Assembly: GCF_029542785.1 (NCBI RefSeq)
Contig: NC_083375.1
Location: forward strand, 496,001-560,000
Source: Malassezia japonica
Lineage: Eukaryota; Basidiomycota; Malasseziomycetes; Malasseziales; Malasseziaceae
Length of the DNA: 64,000 bases
Direction of reading: 5' to 3'
The translations under genes and the position numbers were made by a program. The notes beneath the pieces are model-generated. The model ran no database searches and was not told where the DNA came from. It saw only the letters and a program-made list of their open reading frames with translations. How positions within the stretch are numbered: position 1 is the stretch's first letter; each line of letters begins with the position of its first letter. Shown piece after piece: positions 1-9,800 of this stretch.

Positions 1-77
1 TGCAGCGCTGTATCAATCACAATCTCGTTCACGAGCGAGCCCAGAAGGCGCGCCGTGAAGATTGACTTGGGGTCCAT
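1..77 (-). CDS. 5' fragment of a gene running off the left edge
   Basis: On the minus strand an ATG at 77 opens a frame that stays open to the window edge (begins MDPKSIFTARLLGSL, about 25 codons). It would be divergent from the gene starting at 240. No family can be recognised from so few residues, and a short open frame could arise by chance in GC-rich DNA. The region 78-239 has no other convincing gene and is probably a shared promoter. Confidence 0.35.
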   Translation of the reverse strand, partial: MDPKSIFTARLLGSLVNEIVIDTAL

Positions 78-239
78 CCTCCTCCACCACCGTCGTAGGA
101 GCTGGCGTGTGCGGGGGTCTTTACTAAAGCACGGCCGAGGCGCAGGCCTAGCGGGCTGTGCCGGGCTACGTGGTGGCAAACGTGTTTTGCCTCAGCGTAA
201 CACGCTTATTTTGCACGCGACGCGTCTGGTGCATACGAG

Positions 240-1334
240 ATGTCCTTTTCTCTCCCACCCAGTCTCAAGGCTGATCTCACTGTCTATCGGGACACACTCA
301 ACTCCCAAATCGAGGCGTGGGCGGCGCAGTACAGCGTGAATCCCGCTGCGATCCGCCGCTACCTCGGCTTTTCGCGCGAGTTTGGACGCCAGCCGAACTC
401 GTGGAACCAATACCAGCGCTACCTTGCAGAGCAGAAGCGCAAGAATGCCAACGGTCAGGGCATGCCGCTAGGTGTAACGATGGAGCACATGGGCGGCGAC
501 TCGAATACTACGCAGGCGCAGCGCATCCGCGACGAGCTCGCGCCGCTGTACCAGAAGATGAAGGAAGACCCTGAATTCCTGAGCCGGACTCAGCAGGAGA
601 TCTCTGCATGGGAGCAAGGGCATCGCATGGAGAAGTCGGGGAGCGTGACGCGCGCCGAGTACAAGCGGGCTGTGCGCCGCTTTGAACAGTTTTCGCAACA
701 GTGCTCGCAGAACCTCGGTGCGGAGTCGTTCACCATTATTGCGCACCCCAACATCGGCTCGAACCATGTACAAATTGCCGCGTCGCCCACCGGGCTGCAT
801 GCATTCCAGACTGCGCTGGGCGCAGGCAAAGGCCTGGAGCACTTCCAGAACCGTTTTGCTGCGAGCATCTGCCTGACGATTGCACAAAACGAAGATCCGA
901 ACGTGCTAGACCGTGATACCCACATCGATGTACAAGTCCCTCTACAGCCTCAAGAACCGATCATCCTCCCAGAAGACCCAACTCTGCTCACCTCTATCCA
1001 GAAACGGAAACTCGCTACGCCGCTCTTCCAGCGCCTGGTCGAGTCCGGCCTGGATCCGGTTGGACTTGCCAACTTCCGCAAAAAGTCCCAGTCGCGTTTC
1101 CCGTGGAAGGGCTTGATGACCTGGCTACACGAAAACGGATACCGCTTCAACTACTGGCCCAACGACTCCACGCTGTACGGCATTCGGCAGACGACGGGCG
1201 ATACCGCACTGCTCCCTGCACATTTGCGATGTGAAGGACTAAACACACCCAATTGCTGGAAGTCGGATGCGATGAACGCAATTTTGCGTGCCTGTGTAGA
1301 CCAAACCGACCCCCTCCGTGTCGTACGCTTGTAA
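240..1334 (+). CDS. Unrecognised protein, 364 aa, intronless
   Basis: Continuous frame from ATG 240 to TAA. I do not recognise the family. The protein is hydrophilic, with no signal peptide or membrane segment. The N-terminal third is rich in Q, R and aromatic residues (around residues 30-65: YLGFSREFGRQPNSWNQYQR). The middle (about 110-150) looks helical and basic, and the C-terminus ends DPLRVVRL. The coding strand keeps the usual G/C third-position bias, supporting a real gene, though it contains more A/T-ending codons than the housekeeping genes to its right. It could be a lineage-specific protein or a domesticated element-derived one. Nothing in the neighbourhood hints at its job. Confidence 0.6.
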   Translation: MSFSLPPSLKADLTVYRDTLNSQIEAWAAQYSVNPAAIRRYLGFSREFGRQPNSWNQYQRYLAEQKRKNANGQGMPLGVTMEHMGGDSNTTQAQRIRDELAPLYQKMKEDPEFLSRTQQEISAWEQGHRMEKSGSVTRAEYKRAVRRFEQFSQQCSQNLGAESFTIIAHPNIGSNHVQIAASPTGLHAFQTALGAGKGLEHFQNRFAASICLTIAQNEDPNVLDRDTHIDVQVPLQPQEPIILPEDPTLLTSIQKRKLATPLFQRLVESGLDPVGLANFRKKSQSRFPWKGLMTWLHENGYRFNYWPNDSTLYGIRQTTGDTALLPAHLRCEGLNTPNCWKSDAMNAILRACVDQTDPLRVVRL

Positions 1335-1674
1335 TCTAGCTGTTGCTCATTATAATCGTCATTCCGCATATAGTGCCTCCACATGTGATCTTGTGCACCG
1401 GTCCGGAAATACGAATGCTTACATAATTCTACACGGATCTTGGTGCGACTCGGCGTCGTGCTGCCAACCAGCGATCGCTGGTCCGGTGTAACAAGCGCGG
1501 AATATCGCCACGTGCTCGCGCAGGGGCCCTGCCTGCACCAACAAGATAAGGCCTAAGCGAATCTTTTGACGCGATAATTATTTCCTGCTGCGCGCCGCAT
1601 TAGCGCAAGTATATTCGAAAGCGACATTATCTGTGTTTCCTGCCGCCACATCCAGGAACTAGTCGCCCTCAATC
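1335..1674 (+). promoter_or_regulatory. Intergenic region upstream of the first ABC transporter
   Basis: These 340 bp separate the stop of the unknown gene from ATG 1675 of the first ABCC gene. The region is A/T-richer than the flanking coding DNA. It lacks the TCCGCGG motif that occurs three times upstream of the second paralogue. A palindromic GCGATCGC lies near 1470. No gene is apparent. It presumably holds the promoter of the first transporter. Confidence 0.4.
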
Positions 1675-4600
1675 ATGAGCGGGGAGAACGGTCCTCAGGA
1701 CGAAAAGCTGCCGGCACCAAAGTCGGTGCCGGACATCGCCAACTCTGGGAGCATGGCCGAGGTCACGGCCGAAGTCGCGGGCGAGGTCGAAGGTTCGATC
1801 ATCTGGACCGACGGCGACTTTGAAAAGCAAAAGAATGCTGCCGATGTCGAGGCGCAGGGCAAGACGGCCGAACGCGCGGGAAACCGCAAGTTCGAGGCCA
1901 AGACTCGCCAGCACTGGTACCAGTTCTGGCGCTTCAAGCACATGCCCCCGGCGCCTCCGGCCTCGCTTGACGATGCCAAGCTGCTGCCGCTCGCCAATGC
2001 CAACTTCTTTAGCGACTGGTCCTACTCTTGGATTAGGCCGCTTCTGATGCTCGGATACCGCCGCCCGCTCGAGGCGACGGATCTCTGGGCGATGGACGGG
2101 CCGCGCCAGGCGGAACACCTCAGCAGCAAGCTGCTCGAGCGCTGGGCCGCGCGTGTGGAAAAGGCCGACGCGCACAACAAGCGCCTCGAGGACAATGAAA
2201 TCAACCCGAGCGGCTACCAAAAGTCCAAGTGGCGCAGCGCTGCCAAGAAGGAGGCCGCAAACGACCTCGGCGGCAAGGCTACTGTTGAAGAGCGCATGAA
2301 GGCCAAGGAGTACTGCTGGCGCACCGCGCCTCTCCAGGACATCAAGGCCGAGCTGCGCACCCCTGAAATGAAGCATATGCATGCGATTGCCGGTAAGGTC
2401 AAGTCGCAACACAAGCACGCCAACCTCTTCTGGGCGCTGATGGATATTTTCTGGGTCAACGTTCTCATCGGTTTCTTCGCGAAGCTCTTGGCCGACACTG
2501 CCTACCTCGGTTCCGCACTGATTATGGGTCACATTATTGAAGTCGTGAAGAAGGCTCATGCTGGCTACATCCCTTTCCATGACGGTGTTCGCATTGGTAT
2601 GGGTTACGTTGTGGGCATGTTTGTGATCATGGTTATCAGCAACTTCTTGTCGAACCGTTTCTTCTACGAATCTCTCTATGTTGGTGTGTTTTCCCGTGCA
2701 GCTCTTGTCTCGGGTATCTTTAGGCGCGCCCTCAGCATGCAAGGTCGCGACCGCTCTACCGGCAAACTCGTCAACCATATTTCGACCGATGTGTCTCGCA
2801 TTGACTTCGGCTCGCAATGGTGGCTTTTGACGTTTACGGCACCTGTTGAGATTATTGTGTGCTTGATTATTCTCTTGACGCAAGGTTTGGGTGCTTCGTG
2901 TCTGGTCGGTTTCGCGCTCGTGCTCATTGTGATGCCTGCGCAACTGTACTGCATGAAGTTTTTGTTTATTATTCGCGCCAAGTCGATGGAGTGGACGGAC
3001 CGCCGCGCACGCCGCACTCAGGAAGTTCTTTCGGGCATGCGCATCGTCAAGCTATTCTCATACGAGTCTAACTTTTTGAAGCTTATTAGCAAGCTTCGTA
3101 AGAACGAGCTCGTGTACATCTTCCAGCTGACGGTGGCCCGTGCGGGTATCATGGCAAGTGCGATCAGCCTGCCCCTCCTTGCCGGTGTCTGTGCCATCAT
3201 CACTTATTACTACACACACCAGGACAAAGAAGACCCGCTCGACCCTGCCATTACTTTCCCGGCGATCACTCTCTTCCAGCTTCTTCGTATTCCGCTCATG
3301 TTCTTGCCCTTCGGTCTCAGTGTGATTGCCGACGGTGCCAACTCGTTCGTGCGTCTGCGTGAAGTCTTCTACGCGCAGCAACACGACACTACAGTCAAGT
3401 CGGACGAGTCGTCGCCTTTCGGCCTCAAGCTGACGAATGCACTTTTTGAGTGGGAGGACGTCAGTGAGGACGCGACACTGAAGCCGACTGCGACTCAGGA
3501 AAAGAAGCAAATGAAGAAGCAAAAACAAAAGCAGAAGAAGATGTGGGCTTTCTTGCGCAGGGATCGCAAAAAGACTCCGAAGGACACCGAAAAGAAGCGT
3601 CTCGGTCTCTTCCGCAAGAAGAACAAGAAGGGCGAGCTGATTGTCCCTGCTACCGAGCCTCAGCCTGCACCGGAAACTAAGGAAGAGGAGCCTGCCGACG
3701 AGTTTGTCATGTCGCCGCTGAACCTTGAAATCAAGCGCGGTGAACTGTGTGCCATTGTTGGCCCCGTCGGCTCTGGCAAGTCTTCGCTCCTGCTTGGTGC
3801 GATCGGCGAGATGCGCAAGGTATCTGGTGACGTGACGTGGGGCTCGCAGCGCATTGCGTACTGTTCGCAGTCTGCCTGGATTCAAAACGCGACGCTCCGT
3901 GACAACATCACCTTCGGTCAGCCGTTCGATGAAGCTCGCTACTGGGAGTGCATTGAGCGTGCCGAACTCCCTGCTGACTTGGCGCTGCTGCAGAACGGTG
4001 ACTTGACCGAGATTGGCGAGCGCGGTGTGACCCTGTCGGGAGGCCAGAAGCAACGTGTGAACATTGCTCGTGCGCTTTACTACGACGCTGACGTCATTTG
4101 TCTCGACGACCCTCTCTCGGCAGTCGACGCGCACGTCGGCAAGGCGCTTTTCAACAATGCCATTCTTCCTCTCCGCAACCGTGGGAAAACAATTCTTCTT
4201 GTAACGCATGCGATTCAGTATCTGCAAGGCTGTGACAAGATTGTGTCGATGGACGACGGCCGCATTGAGGACTTTGGTACCTACCAAGAGCTGATGGGCG
4301 CACGCGGCAACTTCTACAACATGATGAAGAACTTTGGTATGCTCAAGGAGGCTGGCGAAGACGAAGATGCCGAAGAGCTTGCAGCAGACACCGAAGACGC
4401 TAAAAAGCGCAAGCCTAAGGTCGACGTTTCGAAGCTCAGCAAGCCGGGTGGTAAGACGATGGAGGACGAGGAGCGGAACACGGGTACCGTCGACGGCTTT
4501 GTGTACAGGTCGTACCTGAAGGCTGGTAGCGCCTCGTGGATTCTCCCCATTGCCATTACAGCCGCATGCTGCATGCAAGCTGCTACAACTCTGTCGACCT

Positions 4601-6348
4601 ACTGGTTGAACTGGTGGGAGGAGTGGCACAGAACCGGTGAACGCACAATGGGCTTCAGTGTCGGACTCTATGTCATGCTGGGTCTTCTTCAGCTTGTTTT
4701 CAACTTTATTTTGGATGTTTTCCTTGGACTGATGACTTTCTTGGCCTCACGTAAATTGCACGACAATGCGATGAAGCGTGTCATTTACTCGCCGATGGCA
4801 TGGTTCGACACCACGCCGCTTGGTCGCATTATCAACCGTTTCGGAAAAGACATCGACGTGCTGGACAACCAGCTGAGCAATCTGCTCCGCCAATGTGTCT
4901 CGACCATCATGGCTATCGTTGGTGCTGCAGCGATGATCATTGCACTGACGTATTACTTCGCGATCGCCATCGCTGCAGTGTTTGTCATTGCTTATGTGGT
5001 CGCGCTCTACTACCGTTCTTCTGCGCGTGAGTTTAAGCGTATCGATGCCGTGCTGCGCAGTACGCTGTACTCGCACTTTGCCGAGTCGCTTTCAGGCCTG
5101 ACGACGATTCGCGCCTACCGCGAGTCGGAGCGTTTCCTGAAAGAGAACTACAAGCGCATGGATCTGCAGAACCGTGCATACTTCTTGACGGTTGTCAACC
5201 AGCGCTGGCTGGGTCTGCGTCTCGATCTGCTTGGTTCGCTTTGCGTTCTGGTCGTTGGTACTCTCACTGTCTGTCTGAAGAATACGAACCCCGGCAAGAC
5301 GGGTACCTCGTTGTCGATGATCATTACCATCGCCCAGACCCTTGGTTTCCTCACTCGTCAGCTCACTGAGCTTGAGAACGAGATGAACTCGGCTGAGCGT
5401 CTTGTCTACTATGCCGAGACGCTCGACCAGGAGGCGCCTCAGCAAATCCCCGAGACGAAGCCGCCTTCGTCGTGGCCTTCGGAGGGCACGTTGGAGTTTG
5501 ACAATGTCTGGTTGCAATACCGCCCGACTTTGCCGAATGTGCTCAAGGGCGTCACTCTCCAAGTCGGCGCTGCCCAAAAGGTCGGTATTGTCGGTCGTAC
5601 GGGTGCAGGCAAGAGTTCGATCCTGACGGTCTTGCTGCGTCTCACTGAAGCGACGCGCGGTGCGATCAAGATCGACGGCGTCGATGTGTCCAAGATCGGT
5701 CTTGAAGATCTGCGTCGTGCGATTGCCATCCTTCCTCAGGAGCCGCTGCTCTTCAGCGGCACGCTGCGCTCGAACCTGGACCCCTTTAATATCTACGACG
5801 ACGCGCGTCTGTGGGATGCGATGCACCGTGCCTACCTTACGGGCCAAGCGAACACGATTACGACTGAAGAAGCAATTACGGACCCCAATATCCCGACCAC
5901 GACGCGCACAGAGCTCCAGGAAGGCGCCGCTGCCGAGGGCAAGGCGACCGAGAGCAAGTCGCTGACGCGTCTGTCACTCGACTCGATCATTGACGAGGAA
6001 GGTGCGAACCTGTCGGTCGGCCAGCGCTCGCTTGTGTCGTTGGCCCGTGCCCTTGTGCGCAACTCGAAGATTATTCTGCTGGACGAGGCCACTGCGTCGG
6101 TCGATCTCGAGACGGATGCCAAGATCCAGCAGACGATCCGCACCGAGTTCAACGACCGCACGCTGCTGTGTATTGCGCACCGTCTGAGTACGATTATTGG
6201 CTACGACCGTATTGTGGTGATGGACGACGGCAAGGTTGCCGAGTTTGACACGCCGCTCGCCCTCTTTGACCGTCCCGAGAGCATTTTCCGAGGCATGTGT
6301 GACCGCAGCGGTATTACGCGCGAAGAGGTGGTGCATGCGCACATGTAA
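1675..6348 (+). CDS. ABCC-type multidrug transporter, YOR1-like (proximal copy)
   Basis: Full ABC exporter of 1557 aa, intronless, laid out TMD1-NBD1-TMD2-NBD2, the MRP/CFTR (ABCC) arrangement typical of fungal Yor1 pumps that export organic anions and drugs across the plasma membrane. NBD1 shows Walker A GPVGSGKSS near residue 697, signature LSGGQ near 787 and Walker B CLDDP. NBD2 shows GRTGAGKSS near 1308, the ABCC-style signature LSVGQ near 1446, Walker B LLDEA and H-loop AHRLST. A lysine-rich insert of about 80 residues (around 610-690, with KKQKQKQKK) interrupts NBD1 before Walker A. It forms a tandem pair with the gene at 6815. Residues encoded from 5961 onward are almost identical between the two at DNA level. 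It uses more T-ending codons in its middle than its paralogue. Substrate is not deducible. Confidence 0.93.
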   Translation: MSGENGPQDEKLPAPKSVPDIANSGSMAEVTAEVAGEVEGSIIWTDGDFEKQKNAADVEAQGKTAERAGNRKFEAKTRQHWYQFWRFKHMPPAPPASLDDAKLLPLANANFFSDWSYSWIRPLLMLGYRRPLEATDLWAMDGPRQAEHLSSKLLERWAARVEKADAHNKRLEDNEINPSGYQKSKWRSAAKKEAANDLGGKATVEERMKAKEYCWRTAPLQDIKAELRTPEMKHMHAIAGKVKSQHKHANLFWALMDIFWVNVLIGFFAKLLADTAYLGSALIMGHIIEVVKKAHAGYIPFHDGVRIGMGYVVGMFVIMVISNFLSNRFFYESLYVGVFSRAALVSGIFRRALSMQGRDRSTGKLVNHISTDVSRIDFGSQWWLLTFTAPVEIIVCLIILLTQGLGASCLVGFALVLIVMPAQLYCMKFLFIIRAKSMEWTDRRARRTQEVLSGMRIVKLFSYESNFLKLISKLRKNELVYIFQLTVARAGIMASAISLPLLAGVCAIITYYYTHQDKEDPLDPAITFPAITLFQLLRIPLMFLPFGLSVIADGANSFVRLREVFYAQQHDTTVKSDESSPFGLKLTNALFEWEDVSEDATLKPTATQEKKQMKKQKQKQKKMWAFLRRDRKKTPKDTEKKRLGLFRKKNKKGELIVPATEPQPAPETKEEEPADEFVMSPLNLEIKRGELCAIVGPVGSGKSSLLLGAIGEMRKVSGDVTWGSQRIAYCSQSAWIQNATLRDNITFGQPFDEARYWECIERAELPADLALLQNGDLTEIGERGVTLSGGQKQRVNIARALYYDADVICLDDPLSAVDAHVGKALFNNAILPLRNRGKTILLVTHAIQYLQGCDKIVSMDDGRIEDFGTYQELMGARGNFYNMMKNFGMLKEAGEDEDAEELAADTEDAKKRKPKVDVSKLSKPGGKTMEDEERNTGTVDGFVYRSYLKAGSASWILPIAITAACCMQAATTLSTYWLNWWEEWHRTGERTMGFSVGLYVMLGLLQLVFNFILDVFLGLMTFLASRKLHDNAMKRVIYSPMAWFDTTPLGRIINRFGKDIDVLDNQLSNLLRQCVSTIMAIVGAAAMIIALTYYFAIAIAAVFVIAYVVALYYRSSAREFKRIDAVLRSTLYSHFAESLSGLTTIRAYRESERFLKENYKRMDLQNRAYFLTVVNQRWLGLRLDLLGSLCVLVVGTLTVCLKNTNPGKTGTSLSMIITIAQTLGFLTRQLTELENEMNSAERLVYYAETLDQEAPQQIPETKPPSSWPSEGTLEFDNVWLQYRPTLPNVLKGVTLQVGAAQKVGIVGRTGAGKSSILTVLLRLTEATRGAIKIDGVDVSKIGLEDLRRAIAILPQEPLLFSGTLRSNLDPFNIYDDARLWDAMHRAYLTGQANTITTEEAITDPNIPTTTRTELQEGAAAEGKATESKSLTRLSLDSIIDEEGANLSVGQRSLVSLARALVRNSKIILLDEATASVDLETDAKIQQTIRTEFNDRTLLCIAHRLSTIIGYDRIVVMDDGKVAEFDTPLALFDRPESIFRGMCDRSGITREEVVHAHM
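5961..6301 (+). repeat. Direct repeat, proximal copy of the ABC 3' near-identical tract
   Basis: This 341-bp stretch matches 11044-11384 at a constant offset of 5083 bp. The first 228 bp (5961-6188) are identical, and I count only three mismatches over the whole tract (6189, 6273, 6291). Flanking parts of the paralogues differ at many synonymous sites. It encodes the NBD2 signature, Walker B and H-loop. Confidence 0.9.
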
Positions 6349-6814
6349 TGACACACCGAGTGCTATGTAAAATATGAATGAAGCGATCGCACTGTGTTGA
6401 TGAGCATGTACACTTGTATTGCTCCCTATAGTTTTGTTATTGCCACGAAGATACAATTCCATGCAGACCACGACTTCCTATTCAGTCGGCGTAAAGCACT
6501 GCCCTTTGCATGATACGCAAGGGTTGTGCCGCGTGGACTGTGTCTTCGCACTGCACCAAGCGGCCAGGGGCGCATGACGCCTGCAGCGCCCTCTCAAAAC
6601 TCCGCGGCAACCACAATTTCCGCGGACTTTTGCAGTAGAGCCACGTGGTCGTCCAAAGTCCGCGCCTCGGAACCTGTCGCGCGCAAAATGTAGGGCGAAT
6701 GAGCTTAATTTGCGCATCTCCGCGGCTGAGGTTGGCCGTCAAAAAGAATATTAAGTGACGCGTCATGTCCTTCGCCACCGCCACACTCTGCCAGACGCCC
6801 ACGTCCTTTCCACG
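6349..6814 (+). promoter_or_regulatory. Promoter of the second ABC transporter with three TCCGCGG elements
   Basis: A 466-bp region between the paralogues. It carries TCCGCGGC at 6601-6608, TCCGCGGA at 6619-6626 and TCCGCGGC at 6719-6726, that is 89-214 bp before ATG 6815. The budding-yeast pleiotropic drug response element is TCCGYGGR, an everted CGG pair bound by the Zn2Cys6 factors Pdr1/Pdr3, and yeast YOR1 is one of its targets. The match is seen; function here is inference, since basidiomycetes need not have a Pdr1 orthologue. No gene is evident. Confidence 0.5.
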
Positions 6815-9800
6815 ATGAGTGGGACATCTGGTCTCGTAAATGAGAAATCCCCTCCAGCTGGAGGGGACAATATGTTGAATAGCCGGAGCGTTTCCGACGC
6901 GACTGTCCGTGCTGACATGTCAGATGCCGATATCGAGAAGCAGCCGATGGCCGACGGCGCCGATAAGCCTCAGCGGGCGGGAAACCGCAAGTTTGAAGCC
7001 AAGACGCGCGAGCACTGGTACCAGCTCTGGCGCTTCAAGAACCTCCCTCCGTCTGCGCCAGCCTCGATGGATGACGCGAAGCCACTGCCTCTGGGCAATG
7101 CCAACATTTTTAGCAACTGGACCTACAGCTGGATCGAGCCACTCCTGTTCCTCGGCCACCGCCGTCCCCTCGAGGCGTCTGATTTGTGGGCCATGGACGG
7201 CCCACGCCAGGCAGAGCAGCTGAGCAACAGGCTGCTTGAGCGCTGGACCGCTCGTGTGGAAAAGGCCGATGCGCACAACGCCCGTCTCGAAGCCGGCGAG
7301 ATCAATCCTAGCGCCTTTCAAAAGTTCAAGTGGCGCCGTGCGGCGAAGAAGGAGGCGGCTGAGGAGGTCGGCGGTCAGGCGACCATCGAAGAGCGCATGG
7401 CGGCCAAGGAGGCGTGCTGGCGCAGCCCTCGTCTCAAGGATGTCAAGGGAGAGCTGCAGACCGCGGAAATGAAGCAAAGACATGCCATCGCTGGCAAGGT
7501 CAAGACGTCGTACAAGAAAGCCGACCTCTTCTGGGCCATGTTTGATATTTTCTGGCCCAACATGACTATTGCTTACTTTTCCAAGCTCTTGGCCGACACG
7601 GCGTACCTCGGCTGTGCGCTCATGATGCGCTACATTATTGAGGCTGTGACCGTCGGCCACCTTGACCCCAGCCAGTTCAACCACAGCATCCGCGTGGGCA
7701 TGGGCTATGTGGTCGGCATGTTTGCAATTATGGTCGTCAGCAACCTTCTATCGAATCGCTTTTTCTACGAGTCGATGTACATTGGTGTGTTCAGCCGCGC
7801 AGCCCTTGTGTCTGGCATCTTTAAGCGCGCGCTCAACATGCAGGGCCGCGACCGCTCGTCGGGCAAGCTCATGAATCACATCTCGACAGATGTGTCGCGC
7901 ATCGACTTTGCAGCGCAGTGGTGGCTTTTGACGTTTACCGCCCCTGTTGAGCTCATCGTTTGTCTTATTATTCTTTTGACACAAGGCATGGGTGCCTCGT
8001 CTCTGGTAGGCTTTGGTCTTGTCTTTACGGTGATGCCTGCGCTGATGTTCTGCATGAAGTTTATGTTTGTTCTACGCAAGAAGTCGATGGAGTGGACGGA
8101 CCGCCGCGCGCGCCGCACGCAAGAAGTCATTTCTGGTATGCGCATCGTCAAGCTGTTCTCGTACGAGTCCAACTTTATGAAGCTCATCAGCAAGCTGCGC
8201 AAGAGCGAGCTGGTGTATGTCTTCCAGCTGAATGCGCTGCGTTCGGCGATTGTTGCGACCGGTGTGAGTCTGCCGCTCCTTGCGGCGGTGCTTGCAATTG
8301 TCACGTACTACTACACGCACGGTCAGCAGCTCGATGCCAAAGTCGTCTTCCCTGCCATTACGCTCTTCCAGCTGCTGCGTTCGCCGCTCATGTTCCTGCC
8401 GATGGGCCTGAACGTGATTGCTGACGGTCTCAACTCGTTCCAGCGCCTGCGTGGTGTGTTTTACGCAGAGCAGCACGACGTGTCGGTCAAGGCCGACGAG
8501 TCGTCGCCGTACGGCCTCAAGTTGACCAATGCGCTCTTTGAGTGGGAGGACGTCACCGAAGACGCGACGCTCAAGCCCACCGCTGCGCAGGAAAAGAAGC
8601 AGCAGAAGAAGCAAAAGCAAAAGCAAAAGAAAATGTGGGCCTTCCTGCGCCGCAATAACAAGGCGCCCAAGGAGGAGAAGAAGCGCCGCTTCTTTTCCAA
8701 GAAAGCCAATAAGCAGGAAGCCAAGCCTGAGGAGAGCAAGCCGAGTGCCCCGAAACAGGAGGAAAAAGCCGAGCCACCGAACACCTTTTCTATGTCGCCT
8801 CTCAACCTCGAGATCAAGCGCGGTGAGCTGTGTGCGATTGTCGGTCCCGTTGGTTCCGGAAAGTCGTCGCTGATGCTCGGTGCGATCGGCGAGATGCGCC
8901 GGGTGTCGGGCGATGTGACGTGGGGCTCGGAGCGCATTGCGTACTGCTCACAGTCTGCCTGGATCCAGAATGCGACGCTCCGTGACAACATTATTTTTGG
9001 TCAGCCGTTTGATGAGGCCCGGTACTGGGACTGCATCAAGCGAGCTGAGCTTGTCGCGGACCTGGAGCTGCTGCAGAACGGTGACCTGACCGAGATTGGC
9101 GAGCGCGGTGTGACGCTCTCTGGTGGCCAGAAGCAGCGCCTGAACATTGCGCGTGCGTTGTACTACGACGCCGACATTGTGTGTCTCGACGACCCTTTGT
9201 CGGCGGTCGATGCGCATGTCGGCAAAGCACTCTTTAACAATGCCATCATTCCTCTGCGCCAGCGTGGCAAGACGGTTCTTCTTGTGACGCACGCCATCCA
9301 GTACCTGGAAGACTGCGACAAGGTGGTCTCGATGGACGATGGCCGCATTGACGAAGCCGGCACCTATACCGAGCTGATGGCAGCCCGCGGCAACTTTTTC
9401 AATTTGATCAAGAACTTTGGCACGCTTAAAGAGGCCGGTGAGGACGAAGATGCCGAGGAGCTCGCTGCCGACACGGAGGATGCCAAGAAGGACCAGAGCA
9501 AGCCCGATCCCAAGGCGCTGAGCAAGCCCGGCGGCAAGACGATGGAGGAAGAGGAGCGCAACACGGGTACGGTCGACCGGGGCGTGTACTGGGCCTTCCT
9601 TAAGGCCGGTCAAGGTCACTGGATCCTCCCCCTCGCCGTTTTTTCGGCGGTGTGCATGCAAGGCGCAACTACGCTCTCGACCTACTGGCTGAAGTGGTGG
9701 CAAGAATGGGACCAGAACAAGACGCACACGACCGGCTTCAGTCTCGGTCTGTATGTCATGCTGGGCTTTGCGCAGCTGATTTTCAACTTTATGGTCGGCA

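Noticed and set aside
1669..2943. Long minus-strand frame (424 aa) antisense to the first ABC transporter
   Set aside because: Low-complexity, Arg/His-rich translation with no motif; a consequence of G/C-rich third positions on the real strand. The same holds for 3058-4629 and 8948-11002.
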